Source of the DNA: Histoplasma ohiense
Taxonomy: Eukaryota; Ascomycota; Eurotiomycetes; Onygenales; Ajellomycetaceae
Reading direction: 5' to 3'
Assembly: GCA_017607445.1 (NCBI GenBank)
Contig: JAEVHH010000006.1
Span: 3,100,001 to 3,164,000 of the forward strand
Length of the DNA: 64,000 nucleotides
Shown: piece after piece, positions 10,464-22,185 of the stretch
Position numbering within the stretch: position 1 is the stretch's first letter
How the letters are laid out: the number at the start of each line of letters is the position of its first letter
The notes under the pieces: generated by a model
Seen by the model: the letters and a program-made list of their open reading frames with translations, nothing else
Database searches by the model: none
Told to the model about the DNA's origin: nothing
Translations under genes and position numbers: made by a program

Positions 10464-11614
10464 TTATTCTGTTCAGAAATTAAAAAACAGATCTGCCTCA
10501 GCTTAATCAGTGTCATTCAAGAAATTATTATCAAAACAAATCTGCTTATTATCTCAGATTTTCTCAACTGATGAAACACAATGTTTCAATGATGACTTGA
10601 AAGCTGCAACTGATGATGTAATCACTGAGATCTTATCAATTATCATTTCAGTCAGAGTCTCAGAAGAACTGTCTCATTGAATCTTCTGAATCTTCACAGC
10701 AAAGAATTTAACTGCTGCAGTCACAGTGCTCTGCAAAATGTTAATGTTCAAAACATCCACATCAGTGACAATTAGATTCTCAGCAGCATTGATAACTGTC
10801 TGAGTCAATTCAACAGCATCCACTGACATCTAATAGAAAGTTAATATTATATATCATAAAAACATCTGTTTTGAATAATAACTTATCAGAATACAGATAT
10901 GCTTTGTCATCAAGCAGTGCTTGCATTTTTTGCATCAATCCTCAGCAGACTCACAATGATGGCAGAGGGACATTGTCAAATGTTGAATACAACAACAGCA
11001 ATATACTGCTGTATTTCTTTCTAACACTTCAATAAAATCATCCACTTCCTCATCTTCATCTACATTATTGGTCAACTCAAATAACATACCAAGATCTTGA
11101 CCCAGCAAGAATGACACTGATGTAATAGCAGAATGCAAAAACATGCTTTCTGAAACACTGCTATGATTGAATGTCATACTCTGCTGTGACAACAGATTAT
11201 CAGAGTTCATATAGAATTCTAGAATCTCATCTGCATTCTTATAGACCTGCACATCAAGTACAAACCTTGCAACAGCAGTTTGATACATGGCAAATCTCTC
11301 ATCCAAAACTTCATCAGAGAGCAGTATCTTATGAAATTCATCAATCAAAGATTGATCAGTTTTGTGAAAGTACTCAGACATCTATAATCTGTTAGTACTC
11401 TTAACAATCTCAGTTTAAGAAAACTTACAGCAGCACAACTTCTATTTAATATATAACAGACATAACAGCATATTCATTTATCATTCACAAAGCAAGAATA
11501 TACTGAAGAGTTCTGCAATCTCTTCAGACAATCCAAGCAAATGCTCTCAATGGCAGACAGCATATCACTCTTCATAGACTTCAAACCAGCAATGGAAACA
11601 GCTGGTTTTGACAT
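10464..11614 (-). pseudogene. Antisense Cys/His-rich gene of Gyp-A, degraded copy (A2)
   Basis: The same gene model as in A1 fits: exons 11614-11429, 11381-10955 and 10822-10464, introns 11428-11382 (47 nt) and 10954-10823 (132 nt, 5' site GTGAGT). Exon 2 is open throughout. Exon 3 carries TGA codons at former Gln/Arg or Trp positions, so the copy is probably dead. It differs from A1 mainly by transitions. Exon sizes and intron lengths are identical to the other two copies, so indels have been few or absent since they diverged. Confidence 0.6.
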
Positions 11615-12157
11615 TCTATCATAATTTTAATTAGTACCAAGGCCTTGTTCAAAGAAGGAGGAGAAGCAAAAGCAACAAGAAAGAAAAACAAATGTTGAAG
11701 ATTGAAATCAATATTACAATGTTGATCAAAGAAATTGCAACAACACAAAACTCAACTCAAAATGGAAAATGCAATCACACAATCAAAACTTCAAATTTTG
11801 CAATAAAAATTGCATAGAAGAATACAGCATACTTTGTTTGATGAATTGATGTATTCTTTTTAAATAAAAAATCATTGATGGTGATGATGGTGATGATTTT
11901 GTTAGAGTATGACTTTTTGATGTAAAAGTCAAAGAAAAGAGGTTCAGAAGTTGTGCCTAAATTGTGATTGGACTGCATTGACACTGAAGATGGAAAAACA
12001 TTCTCCCAAAACAGCAACACTTTGAAATTAACCTCAACAATTAATTCAGCTCAATCCTGCAAACTCTATACAATATTAACCACACAGCACATGTTATGAA
12101 CTTTGCACATTGCAGTAAAAAGTCCTGAGAACCAGGCCTTTGAAGAAGAGAGATAAT

Positions 12158-12428
12158 TGTAATAGACACAACAGAGATATCTATATTAGAAAATAGCTAT
12201 ATAACAATAGAAGAACACAGAACATGCCAGAATTAATGAGAAGAGACATAGCACACAGCATCATAGATGGCTGTAGCACATGATGATCATCTATATAATG
12301 CTCACTGATATCTGTAGATATTAGAAGATCAGTGATTAGCTTTGAATAATAGAGATTGCTATCTTCTTAACATCCTACGTGCGTACTTCACACTACTCCC
12401 ATAATTATACCTACAACCATCTCTTACA
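12158..12428 (+). repeat. Gyp-A 3' LTR (A2), 271 bp
   Basis: It runs from TGTAATAGACAC to CATCTCTTACA, the same length as the other Gyp-A LTRs. The preceding purine tract GAAGAAGAGAGATAAT is the likely plus-strand primer site. Confidence 0.92.
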
Positions 12429-12449
12429 AGAAGTGAAGTGTGAGTCAGT

Positions 12450-15400
12450 GATGAAGAGCATGCTGTGGTATGCTGAGCTCTGAAAAGATTTTTATTTGAT
12501 ATTCTACAGTTGATCTGCTGAATCTTCAGCTCTGATATCAGTCAGAGAGCTTTTCACAGACTCTGCTTCATCACTCTTACTCTGTCTCTTGACTGAGCTG
12601 CTTGGCCACTGTGTGAATCTCACTGACTGTAAGTATGATCTTGAGTTTATAGACTGAGACTGCAGTAAATGAGATCACTCACTTAGCTAGATGATCTGCT
12701 TTCTCATTGTTCTTTATTTTCATATACTCAGAAGCTCATTTCAGGCCCACATTATATTGTCTGAGAAGTTTATGACAGTGACTGTAGACTCAGTTCAAGA
12801 AGACTGCTGCACTGCTCTGTATACTTCATATGACTGAAATATTGTCAAAGCAGAGTCAGATCTGAGAGCAGATACTGTCATCTATAACACAGAGTAGAAA
12901 CTTCATCACACACTCTAATGCATGACAGATATCAACTGTCTCAGTGTTGAAAATATATAATATAGAACTCAGTGCAGCTGAGAAGCTGATCAGTTTTTTG
13001 TTTCTCTGATAAACTATAAAGTCATAGCTCATACATCTACTGTTGTCAAGAATCTGTTCTGATTCATCTGAGAAAATATATAGATCTGTTGAAAATTGAT
13101 TTCTTCATTATTTCTTGAATATCTGAATAATATTCTTTTTATCTACATTCTCTGTGAGATCTGTTCTGCATTTCTCTGAGTAGTATGGAATGATAAGTAT
13201 AAATCTATTGACTGCAGCCAGTAGTGTCTTCAATCTCTGAACTTTGATCTTTGAATACTGCTGAGTTTCAGCCTCTCTTTCATGTGTGATCATTGAGGAA
13301 GTTATCTGTGAAGTCAGTGAATGTCTCTCATTCATCATCTGAAGTCTTATCACAAAATGCATTTTGATCTTCTTCAGAGCTATCATTGCTGATGGAAGCT
13401 CAGCATTCTGATATAGAGTTGTGATGAGTGTTGTATAGAAAACTGAAAGAACTTCTCTGACTGTCATGATAAACATCTTCTCAACTGTTCTCATATATTA
13501 TCTCAGATGGAAGCTGATCTCTTCACTTCTGCTCATATGTCTTGCTGACTGTGTGTGACTGCTGTATCAGATCTCTGTGCTATAGAGCAGTGAGAGAACT
13601 ATATAGATAGTGATCATCTTCTGCAGAGTCTCTGCTGAAAGCTTATCTCTGATCTTCTCTAAATTTTGAATGTGCTGAGTCACAGCTCTTGTCTTTTTTA
13701 TCTGAGCAGAGATGTATGATCTTCAGATGAATCTTCTATTAAAGTGTATACTCAGTCAACAAAGTGCTAGCTTCTGTTCAGCTGAGACAGTGACAGAGTG
13801 TATGATCAGATTCTCTGACACAATCATTGATGATGTTTCATTGTGTTGCTTTTTTGTGAGATGAATTATCTTAAGTTTCTCTGATGCAAAGATCATCTTG
13901 TTTGTCTCCTCTCATCTCAGAATACTCTGTATATCATGGCTGAGAAGAATAACATTGCTGTTAAGTAAGTGTATAGTCTGTCAAATATTCAGATCATCTG
14001 TATAGTCAAAGCACAGTTCTGAGTTCTGCCACAGCAGCTCTATCAGATACAGAAGAAACAGTATTGATGACAGAGAAGATCTCTATAATATACTACATTG
14101 TATTTGATGTGCTGCTGTGATGATTCTCTTCAGCTGAATCTGAGCTCTGCATTCAATGAAAAAGCTGTCAATGAGTTGTAGCAGCTTGTACAGTCATCTC
14201 TGTTGTATCATTCACTGAAACAGCTGTCTGCACAGCACAGTATCAAAGATACTCTACACATTCATTGTGATTATGAATATCTTCTTGTTTTGTGTGAAGA
14301 CTGTCTTCATCTCATGAGTGAAAGCAGCTATCAGATTCATTACAGATTGTCTGAACAGCATCTCTTCATATTACAAACTGACTATATCATGAATGAATGC
14401 TGTGTATGTCAGTTATCTTGCAACAATGCATTTCAGTCTCTTGAAGATTACTGAGAGAAGAGTAATAAATCTTCAGAAGTGAACTGAGCTTCTATCTCTC
14501 TTATCTACTTTGAATATCATTGCCATCTCTGCCAGCTTTCAGATTTGTGAGAAGTGACAGAGTCAGAGACAGCAGTTGTATAGCTGCTGTATAAAAAGAG
14601 ATATATACTGTCAGCATATCTTGAACAGCTGCACTGTGATTTCATTCATGTCTGAAGAGATACTCTGTACTTCAATGATATTACATTCTATCTTCTTCAT
14701 TTCAACTCAGAGATCTCAGAGCAGATTTCTCATGTCACTTCAGTACTCATCATTCAATAAGTTGTATTTCAGATTATCAGCTGAGTTGTATTGCTTTAGA
14801 ATAACTTGCTGAAGTGTCTTGACTTTGATAGCTGTTTTTTCTATGATCTGATCCTCAATCATCAGAGAGAGTGCTCTGAGGTTGAGTTTCAGCTTATATC
14901 ATGCTATCATTCAGTACAGATCTCTGTCATCTCTGACCTCATTGATCATCTGTCTTCAGTATGTATACTTGATCTTATACACTGTGTTCTTGAATCAGTG
15001 CTTTGCAGTCTCTGTCTGATGAGTGATGAGCTCTCAATGTGCTCTTTGACAGTCTGCTGTTCATCAGAGAACTGTAGTCTGTTTTTATTGCACTGATTTA
15101 CTGACTGTCTGAGCTGCAGTCAGAAGATTCTAGATGAAGTATTAAGTCAGATTATCAAGCTATACTGCATTCTCAACTCTATCTGAGTAAAATATGTTCA
15201 TTATAAGATCTCTGATAAGATCTGCAAAGAGCTTCAGCTGAGAGTCTGTGATTTTAATTTGAGTTCTGCTCTGCTGTGTCTGAAATGTTGTCAACAGTAT
15301 AATAATCATAGACTGATGATCTGAGCCACAGTGTAAATCTTAACACACTGAAGTGAAAGCAAAGATCATATTGAAGAAGATGAGATCAATCATATAATCT

Positions 15401-15900
15401 ACTACATGAGTTGAAATATCTATCTCTTTCACAAAATCTATTTCATGTTCACTGATTCACTGAACAAGCTCCTCTTTTCAGTGCAGATTCGCTGTCTCTG
15501 ATTCAAAAACATCATATTATACATTGAAATTCTCATCTACTAGACAGCAGGCTGGTGAGCTCAAATTGATCAGATAATTCATAACTGTGTCTGTTTCAGA
15601 CTGTCTGTACACATTGAGAATGTGGTAGTCATTGACACTGACTCACAGCAGATCTCTGTTTTGCACAGATTGATATTGCTGTATTTTTATTTTTGAACTT
15701 TTATATATATATATCATGATTCAGAGTCTCTTCTTCTCTTGCTGCTTCAGATTAGTGTCATCTCAGTGATCTATAAGTATAAAGCACTCATATGCTGAGT
15801 GATTAGAAGTCTTGATATCAGAGTGTGTGTAAGATTTCTGTATACAGATCACTTCACAGCTCTGCTTGAAAGCAAGCTGTAGAGCTGCTATATGACAGAG
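12450..15900 (-). pseudogene. LINE ORF2: endonuclease, reverse transcriptase, RNase H
   Basis: Read on the minus strand, the endonuclease shows an ISEHEIDFVKEIDISTH segment and a CGSDHQS motif (about 15.3-15.45 kb), the SDH signature of APE-type endonucleases that nick the target DNA. The reverse transcriptase shows a DYTDDLNI segment near 13990-14010, a variant of the YADD catalytic motif. RNase H begins with an FSDESEQ-like segment near 13050-13070. The longest remaining open stretch is 13494-13108. Numerous TGA stops make it inactive. Assignment to the Tad clade follows from domain order and is not a sequence match I could run. Confidence 0.8.
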
Positions 15901-15999
15901 AATCACTCTGACTGTATTTACTCAAAAGATCTGCAGAGAGTGATTTTTCTGCTGATTGTTTCTGCAGCATCAGCTGTGTTGCTGATGTTGATATTTTAG

Positions 16000-17729
16000 T
16001 ATAAGAAGTTATTTAATGAGCTGCTGTCAAAGTTCATCTGCAGAATGAGATTGAAGAATTTCAGATCTGTTATCTATATACTGAAGCTAGACTGCTTTTT
16101 GACTGCTTGACTATACTGCTACTCTGCTGTGCAGACTAAGCATTGTCTGATGTGAATCATCTGTCAGATGACATTCTCTTCACTGATGAAGCTCTGAGTA
16201 GCTGTCCACTTGCAGAGTGCTAGTCTGATGAACTGTGTTGACTGAATTGATTGAGTGAATGATGTAGATATCATCACTGTAATCATTGATGCTGGCTGTG
16301 CTGACAGTGATTGTCATTTCTGAGCATCTCTGTGACATCTGTTGCTAAGACAGTGGACAGTTGCTAGTTTCTTTTGAGTTAGATGTCTGAGAATGTCATT
16401 CACACATCTGAGTGCAGCAGAGCAGTGCTGATACTCAGTTGAGTAGAGTTGACAGTAGTTGATATATCATAATACTTTCTTACACTTCACATCTGTTGAT
16501 CTCTCATACTAACTTGTGGGCTCACTGCAGTTGGAGTATCTTGTCAGTCATGCACACTTTGATGAATGACAGTATCTCTGACATTCTGAATCATATCTCA
16601 CTGTCAGTGACCTTTTCTTGATGAGTCTGATCCTCTCACTGACATTGAAGAGTGAGAAGTCTTTCACTGAAGTGAGAAAGAAGACAATTCATGTAATCTT
16701 TCTCATCTTAAGATTCACTCCATGTGGCAAGAGTTGACAGCTCACTGATTTTATCTTTGTCTGAGTAAGAATCTCTCTCTCAATTATTTTGTCTGTGAGA
16801 ATTCTAGTCTCTTCTCAGTTCTGAACAAATTCTGAAATCTCTGAAACAGCATAATTGTACCACTGCTCTGGTAGCTGAATCTCTGTGATGTCAAGAACTT
16901 CACAGAGAGTAGCCACTGTCTTCTCAGTGATCAGAGCATTGTATATATCTCTGTTGCTTGATATAATCACTCAATCTGTTCTGATGAGCTTCATCTTCAG
17001 CATATTAGCCACATTTCTCACTCTCTGAATGTTTGCAACAATTATCTGCTGCACAGTATATGACTACAGCTGAGTGATCTGTTTCTCTGACTGAAGAGTG
17101 ATGAGAACTCATAAGTTCTTCTGCTGCTTTATACTCTCTATAAGACTTCTTAACTGACTGATGTTCTTAAGCTGCAGATTGGCTCCACTAGCTCTGTCAG
17201 CTGAGAAAGCTGCAGTTTTGACAGAGATAGCTTCAGAAAGAGCAGAATTTTTCCTCTTCTGTGTAATATCTATTCAGATAATCAGCTCTCTTGCAGTTGT
17301 CTTTGCTGGATTTGATTGTGAATGAGTATCTGAAACAGTATTCTTTCTCAGAGTTGATACTGCACTCAGATCTGCTGTCATATATGCAATGAATCTTTGA
17401 CAGAAGATTTGAGCAAAGTTCTGACTGACTGATTACTTCTTCTTCTCAACTCAGCTGTTCAGAGTCTTTACTAATCTGATGAGAATCTTCTGTTACAGAT
17501 TCTGTTGCTGTTGAGTCTTCTCAAACTACTTCTGTAGCTGAGAGATGACTGTGGAGATGCTGTCACTGACTTCTTTGAGAACTGAAGAAGACATTGTAAC
17601 AGTCTTTCTCTGTCTTTTGCCAGTCTTTTCAGTAACAAAATTGATCAGTGACTTCAGCTTCAGTGATCTGATGTAGGCTGTGTTGATGTTCTTGAGTGAA
17701 TGGAAGGGTGTTGAGAGCTTCATGATCAC
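16000..17729 (-). pseudogene. LINE ORF1 (gag-like)
   Basis: The minus-strand frame starts near 17729 and is open to 17526 (MSSSVLKEVSDSISTVISQL inside it), followed by a Gln-rich stretch (KTQQQQNLQQK) and further coding-like sequence with stops. In Tad-like LINEs ORF1 encodes an RNA-binding Gag-like protein with CCHC knuckles near its end; Cys-bearing sequence near 16.4-16.5 kb may be their remnant, but I cannot show intact knuckles. Confidence 0.6.
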
Positions 17730-17876
17730 TCAATCTGTGCAGTACACACACATGGAGTAATCACAGAGGGTGTGTGATGATGTTGAACAGGTTGAAGGGT
17801 TAAAATTATATGAAAAACAGTTAGAAAATGGAAAAATTCAAATGTATCTCTATGTTTGTGGGTAGTTGTAAGGATG

Positions 17877-19203
17877 ACTCAGAGACTGATGAAGCTACTG
17901 AGAGAATGATATAAATGATAAAGAACATTCTCTGTAAATTCTGCAATTATATACAAAACAACTGAAGCAATCTGCTGCCACATGCTGAGATTGTGATTAA
18001 CAGTTAAGATTTCATCACAACAGATGTAAGCTCATTCTTTCTTCTATATGAATACAATTTAGAGATTCTGAACTTCTCTGAGACTCTCTGAGAAACCACA
18101 TACACCCACAGCCTCATACAGACAGCAGAGAACATTGTGAGTAAGTTGAAGAAAGTTCATGAATAGACAGAAGCTTCAATAGTCAGTGTTCAGTAAGATT
18201 ATAACAATCAAATAAACATCAGAAGAAGTTCTGCAATCTGATATTATATAGAAGACAAAGTCTGACTGAATCTTAAGAACATAAGAATGAACTGCTTTTT
18301 GTGTATACTAGATTACTGTCACATTAAATATACAGTGAAGAAAGTGTTAGACACACATGATTATTGACTCAACACTCTGTCTGATATTCACAACATCTTT
18401 CATACAAACCTGCTTCAACTCACAGCTGAGAATCCATTCCTCTCACAGAGAATCTCTGATTGGCAGTCACTCATCATTGTAGAAGAAGACAATGAACTTG
18501 AGTGAGAAATTGATGCAATTCTTGATGATAGAATCAATCACCACTGCTGTGAATACCTCATCAAATGAGTAGAATATGATTGTTCAATCTGGAAACCTGC
18601 ATCTGTCTTGAAGAACATCATCACTTTCAACATCTACAAATCCTCACTCATCTTGATAGAGAGGGATAATGTGATGGATTAGTATCTGTTAATAATTAAC
18701 TTACACAATCAACTCTTCTTCTGCATCTGCTTGTTTCTGACTGTTGTGATCTTGTGTAACTCTTGATGTTCTTTCACTCTGTGCTTCATGCTTGTGTAGT
18801 TTCTAACAATTCTTTTATATAGCTCTTAATGTTCTTTCACTCTGTGCTCTGTGTTTATATAGTCTCTAATAATTCTTCTATATAGCTTCTAATGTTCTTC
18901 TGCTCTGTGTTCTGTGCTCATGTAGTCTTTAATGATTCTTCTATATAGCTCTCAATGATTCTCTTGTCTCACACTCTGCACTTGTGTAGTTTCTAATGAT
19001 TCTTATGTGTATCTCTTAATGTTCTTCCACTCTGTGCTCCACTGTGGAGTGGCTTCTGATATTCTTTCACTTCAAACTTCTCTCTATAAGAACTCTCTTC
19101 ATACAATCTTTTCTTCTGATTTCTTTTCTCTTTCTTTTCTTAATCAATTTATAATCTGTAATTAGAATAGTATCAAATTGTTAATCGAAGTATGTCTGTT
19201 ACA
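17877..19203 (+). mobile_element. Gyp-B copy B4: 3' end
   Basis: It begins abruptly inside the integrase (SETDEATER-like, compare 3018), includes the chromodomain relic (about 18490-18640) and ends with the LTR at 18670-19203. The left side is joined to the 5' end of the LINE. The right side adjoins Gyp-A sequence in the opposite orientation (CTTCT at 19204-19208 as the possible target duplication). All coding sequence is interrupted. Confidence 0.87.
18670..19203 (+). repeat. Gyp-B 3' LTR (B4), 534 bp
   Basis: It runs from TGTGATGG to CTGTTACA and contains the internal approximately 63-bp tandem repeats seen in the other Gyp-B LTRs. Confidence 0.9.
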
Positions 19204-20444
19204 CTTCTGATAGATTTTATTAAACTGTTTCAAGTACTTCTGACTGTTCATCAAGTTCTTCTCAGATTCTCAAGAGTTATCTGCATCTGTACAATTCTTT
19301 CATTTGACAAGATATTGTGTTTGACTGTGGTACTGATGTTTGTCTAATATAGTTTCAACTTTTCATTTCTCTTGCACATCTATAATTATCAGTTCTGCTT
19401 GCAGGATTTGTCCATTGTATGTGTGATATGATTTGAGAAGAGAAATATGAAATACAGAATGAATTTTTTTATATTGCAGTATGAGTTTCAATTTGTACAT
19501 CTGCATACTGTGAATATCAATTATTTGAAAGAGACTCAAAAATCAATGATCTAGTTTGAATGAGAATTGTAAGATAGATATATTTTTTGCACACAGCATT
19601 ACTCAGTTCTCTATCTTAAAGCTTTTTGATATATGATGTTGATTATAATTTTTTTTCTCAGCTGTTTTGATAGCTTTCAGACATTCTCAAATCTTGTTCT
19701 CTGCTTACTTCATTCATTTCACTTGTTTCATCATTAATTTTGACACATTCATGTTTGAGAATTTCATGTCTATGCAAAGTTCAGTTGATCAGCTGATCAT
19801 TGCTTCAGATGATGTCATTTTTATTGATGTGTGAAAGATGTTGTTATATACTCATTGTGTCAGAGAAATCCATTCTATCCAATTATCTTGTTGATAGCTG
19901 CAATATGTGTGAAGATAATGTTCAATCATCTGGTTCAATCATTCTGTCTGGCTGTTGATTTGCAGATGGAATGCCGTCGATAATTTTTGTTGAATATGAA
20001 GCAGATAATATAATATCAATCAAAACTTGCTATTTATTAATGAATCTCAGTTGCTAATAATATTCACAGATAGATCAAAATTCTTCACAATTCTTCATAC
20101 AATAATATTCACAAGTTCTTCTGCATATAGCTCTGAAGATGTGAACACAATTATGATTCATTTGATGAATAAATCAATGAATACAACAATAGCATTATAG
20201 ATTTGACTTCTCTTTTTATTATCTGACAGATCTTCAATAAAGTCCATGCTAATTGTATGCTATTTCTTATATGGTGCTGAATGTGGTTGTAGCAATTCAT
20301 ACAGTTTGTGTCATGATATCTTGATGCATTGACAAACATCACAAGTTCTCACATATTCTGCAATCTCATCACTTATACCATGCCACAAGTACTTGCATTT
20401 GATTGCTTTGATGATTTTGTCATGTTCAAAATGGCCATCTTGAG
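19204..20444 (-). pseudogene. Gyp-A fragment A5: chromodomain and integrase, minus strand
   Basis: This matches A3 from about 34145 to 35390, reading right to left as integrase zinc finger (about 20300-20400), core, C-terminus and chromodomain (about 19260-19400). The antisense gene and LTR are absent because Gyp-B copy B4 abuts the pol end. The right side is cut by mini-D at 20445. Frames carry multiple stops; the longest open piece is 20342-20151. Confidence 0.85.
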
Positions 20445-20614
20445 TAGACTGACTGTGTGACCATGTATGAAACTGGGACTAAATATTTCTCCAGTCCCAT
20501 TATCAAATTTCTTAGTCCTGGTCTCATATAGTGTTTATTAAATTAGTCACTTTACACTGTTTATATTATAAATCTAGTCCCAGATCATGTTCTTCTTATA
20601 AATTACTGATTCTA

Positions 20615-20657
20615 GTCCCATTTGGTCCCATTTTGTTAAAATGGGACCAAATGGGAC
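20615..20657. repeat. Perfect 43-bp palindrome in mini-D
   Basis: The left arm GTCCCATTTGGTCCCATTTT, a GTT loop and the exact reverse complement AAAATGGGACCAAATGGGAC. Its counterpart in D1 is the palindrome at 8394-8449. Confidence 0.9.
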
Positions 20658-20792
20658 CATGATTTACCCTATATAGATGATATAATGCTATGAGTGTTAC
20701 CAAAAATCATTACCTATCAAAAGAAGTTTAGTGTATTTATGCTCTAGTTCTATTTTGAACTAGTAATGATAGTGATAGTTAGATTCACTGCA

Positions 20793-21850
20793 GTAGATAG
20801 GTTGGCAGCGATAGATTGGCAGCGATAGATTGGCAGCGATAGATTGGCAGCGATAGATAGGTTGGCAGTGGTAGGTTGGTTGGCAGCAATAGATAGATTC
20901 GCCGCGGTAGATAGGTTGGCAGCGATAGATTAGCAGTGATAGCTTAGCAGTGAGGGATAGCTTAGCAGCGAGGGATAGCTTAGCAGCGAGGGATAGCTTA
21001 GCAGCGAGGGATAGCTTGCAGCAATAGATAGGTTGGCAGCGGCGATAGCTTAGCAGTGAGGGATAGCCAGCGAGGGATAGCTTAGCAGCGAGGGATAGCT
21101 TAGCAGCGAGGGATAGCTTAGCAGCGAGGGATAGCTTGCAGCAATAGATAGGTTGGCAGCGGCGATAGCTTAGCAGCGAGGGATAGCTTAGCAGCGAGGG
21201 ATAGCTTGCAGCAATAGATAGGTTGGCAGCGGCGATAGCTTAGCAGCGAGGGATAGCTTAGCAGCGAGGGATAGCTTAGCAGCGAGGGATAGCTTAGCAG
21301 CGAGGGATAGCTTGCAGCAATAGATAGGTTGGCAGCGGCGATAGCTTAGCAGCGAGCGATAGCTTAGCAGCGAGGGATAGCTTAGCAGCGAGGGATAGCT
21401 TAGCAGCGAGGGATAGCTTAGCAGCGAGGGATAGCTTAGCAGCGAGGGATAGCTTAGCAGCGAGGGATAGCTTAGCAGCGAGGGATAGCTTAGCAGCGAG
21501 GGATAGCTTAGCAGCGAGGGATAGCTTAGCAGCGAGGGATAGCTTGCAGCAATAGATAGGTTGGCAGCGGCGATAGCTTAGCAGCGAGGGATAGCTTAGC
21601 AGCGAGGGATAGCTTAGCAGCGAGGGATAGCTTGCAGCAATAGATAGGTTGGCAGCGGCGATAGCTTAGCAGCGAGGGATAGCTTAGCAGCGAGGGATAG
21701 CTTGCAGCAATAGATAGGTTGGCAGCGGCGATAGCTTAGCAGCGAGGGATAGCTTAGCAGCGAGGGATAGCTTAGCAGCGAGGGATAGCTTAGCAGCGAG
21801 GGATAGCTTAGCAGCGAGGGATAGCTTAGCAGCAATAGATTGGTTGGCAG
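20793..21850. repeat. 18-bp minisatellite with higher-order structure
   Basis: The main unit is GATAGCTTAGCAGCGAGG (18 bp), repeated dozens of times. At intervals a variant block occurs containing GCTTGCAGCAATAGATAGG and TTGGCAGCGGCGATAG, giving a higher-order repeat. The first 150 bp consist of a related unit with GATAGATTGGCAGC. Array ends carry more divergent units. Open frames across it on the minus strand encode only the repeat (SLLSYP or AAKLSL) and are not genes. Confidence 0.92.
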
Positions 21851-22185
21851 GGGTAAATTGGTTGACAGCACTAGATAGGGGTGATATCTCCACCAATCAT
21901 ATCATCAGATTGATATCTAAGATATGTATTATATAATCATCAGAATGGGACCAAACCTCAGTCAAAATCATAGTCAGTCTCAGATCATGTTCTTATTTTT
22001 GATAGTCAGTCACTTTACATGAAATATCAAGATTTATTAGTTCTATTTCACTCATGTTCTAATAATTCTAGTCACTTTACACTCCCATTCTGATTCTGGT
22101 CCCACTAAAAATCACACCAAGAAATGGACTGGGACCAAACCAAACCAAATCAAACATGAAATTCATGGTCCCACTGGCCAGCCTA

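Larger units (their letters stand above)
8645..12428 (+). mobile_element. Gyp-A copy A2: 3' half
   Basis: It begins in the pol region just after RNase H (compare A3 at about 35900), runs through integrase and chromodomain to the convergent antisense gene, and ends with the LTR at 12158-12428. Its 5' part is cut off by D1. The sequence after the LTR (AGAAG, 12429-12433) starts the LINE, the probable host of the insertion. Confidence 0.88.
12429..17876 (-). mobile_element. Tad-like non-LTR retrotransposon (LINE), nearly full length
   Basis: A 5.4-kb element reads on the minus strand: a gag-like ORF1 (from 17729), then ORF2 with an apurinic endonuclease (about 15.2-15.8 kb), reverse transcriptase (about 13.5-15.1 kb) and a C-terminal RNase H (about 12.7-13.1 kb). 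This order, with RNase H last, is typical of the fungal Tad clade. It abuts B4 integrase sequence at 17876/17877 and the A2 LTR at 12428/12429. I see no poly-A or simple tail at the 3' (left) end, so it may be slightly truncated there. Both ORFs are full of stops. Confidence 0.82.
20445..22185 (-). mobile_element. mini-D: 1741-bp non-autonomous derivative of hAT-D with embedded minisatellite
   Basis: The left 250 bp starts TAGACTGACTGTGTGACC and matches the D1 right end. The right 290 bp, read in reverse, starts TAGGCTGGCCAGTGGGACC and matches the D2 left end (30020-30310). It is therefore an internally deleted hAT-D in inverse orientation. The subterminal parts carry many GGGACC/GGTCCC motifs on both strands, possible transposase sites. 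Between them lies the tandem array at about 20793-21850. No transposase is encoded. I cannot see an 8-bp target duplication; the right flank is not the continuation of A5, so the locus was rearranged. Confidence 0.75.

Noticed and set aside
1..20444. TGA might be read as Trp by an altered genetic code
   Set aside because: The intact GPCR gene uses TGG for Trp and ends with TAG, and the same retroelement codons are TGG in some copies and TGA in others. Transition mutation explains this better.
20793..21896. Minus-strand open frames rich in LLSYPS or AAKLSL repeats
   Set aside because: They are pure products of the 18-bp minisatellite, which is open in any frame without a stop.
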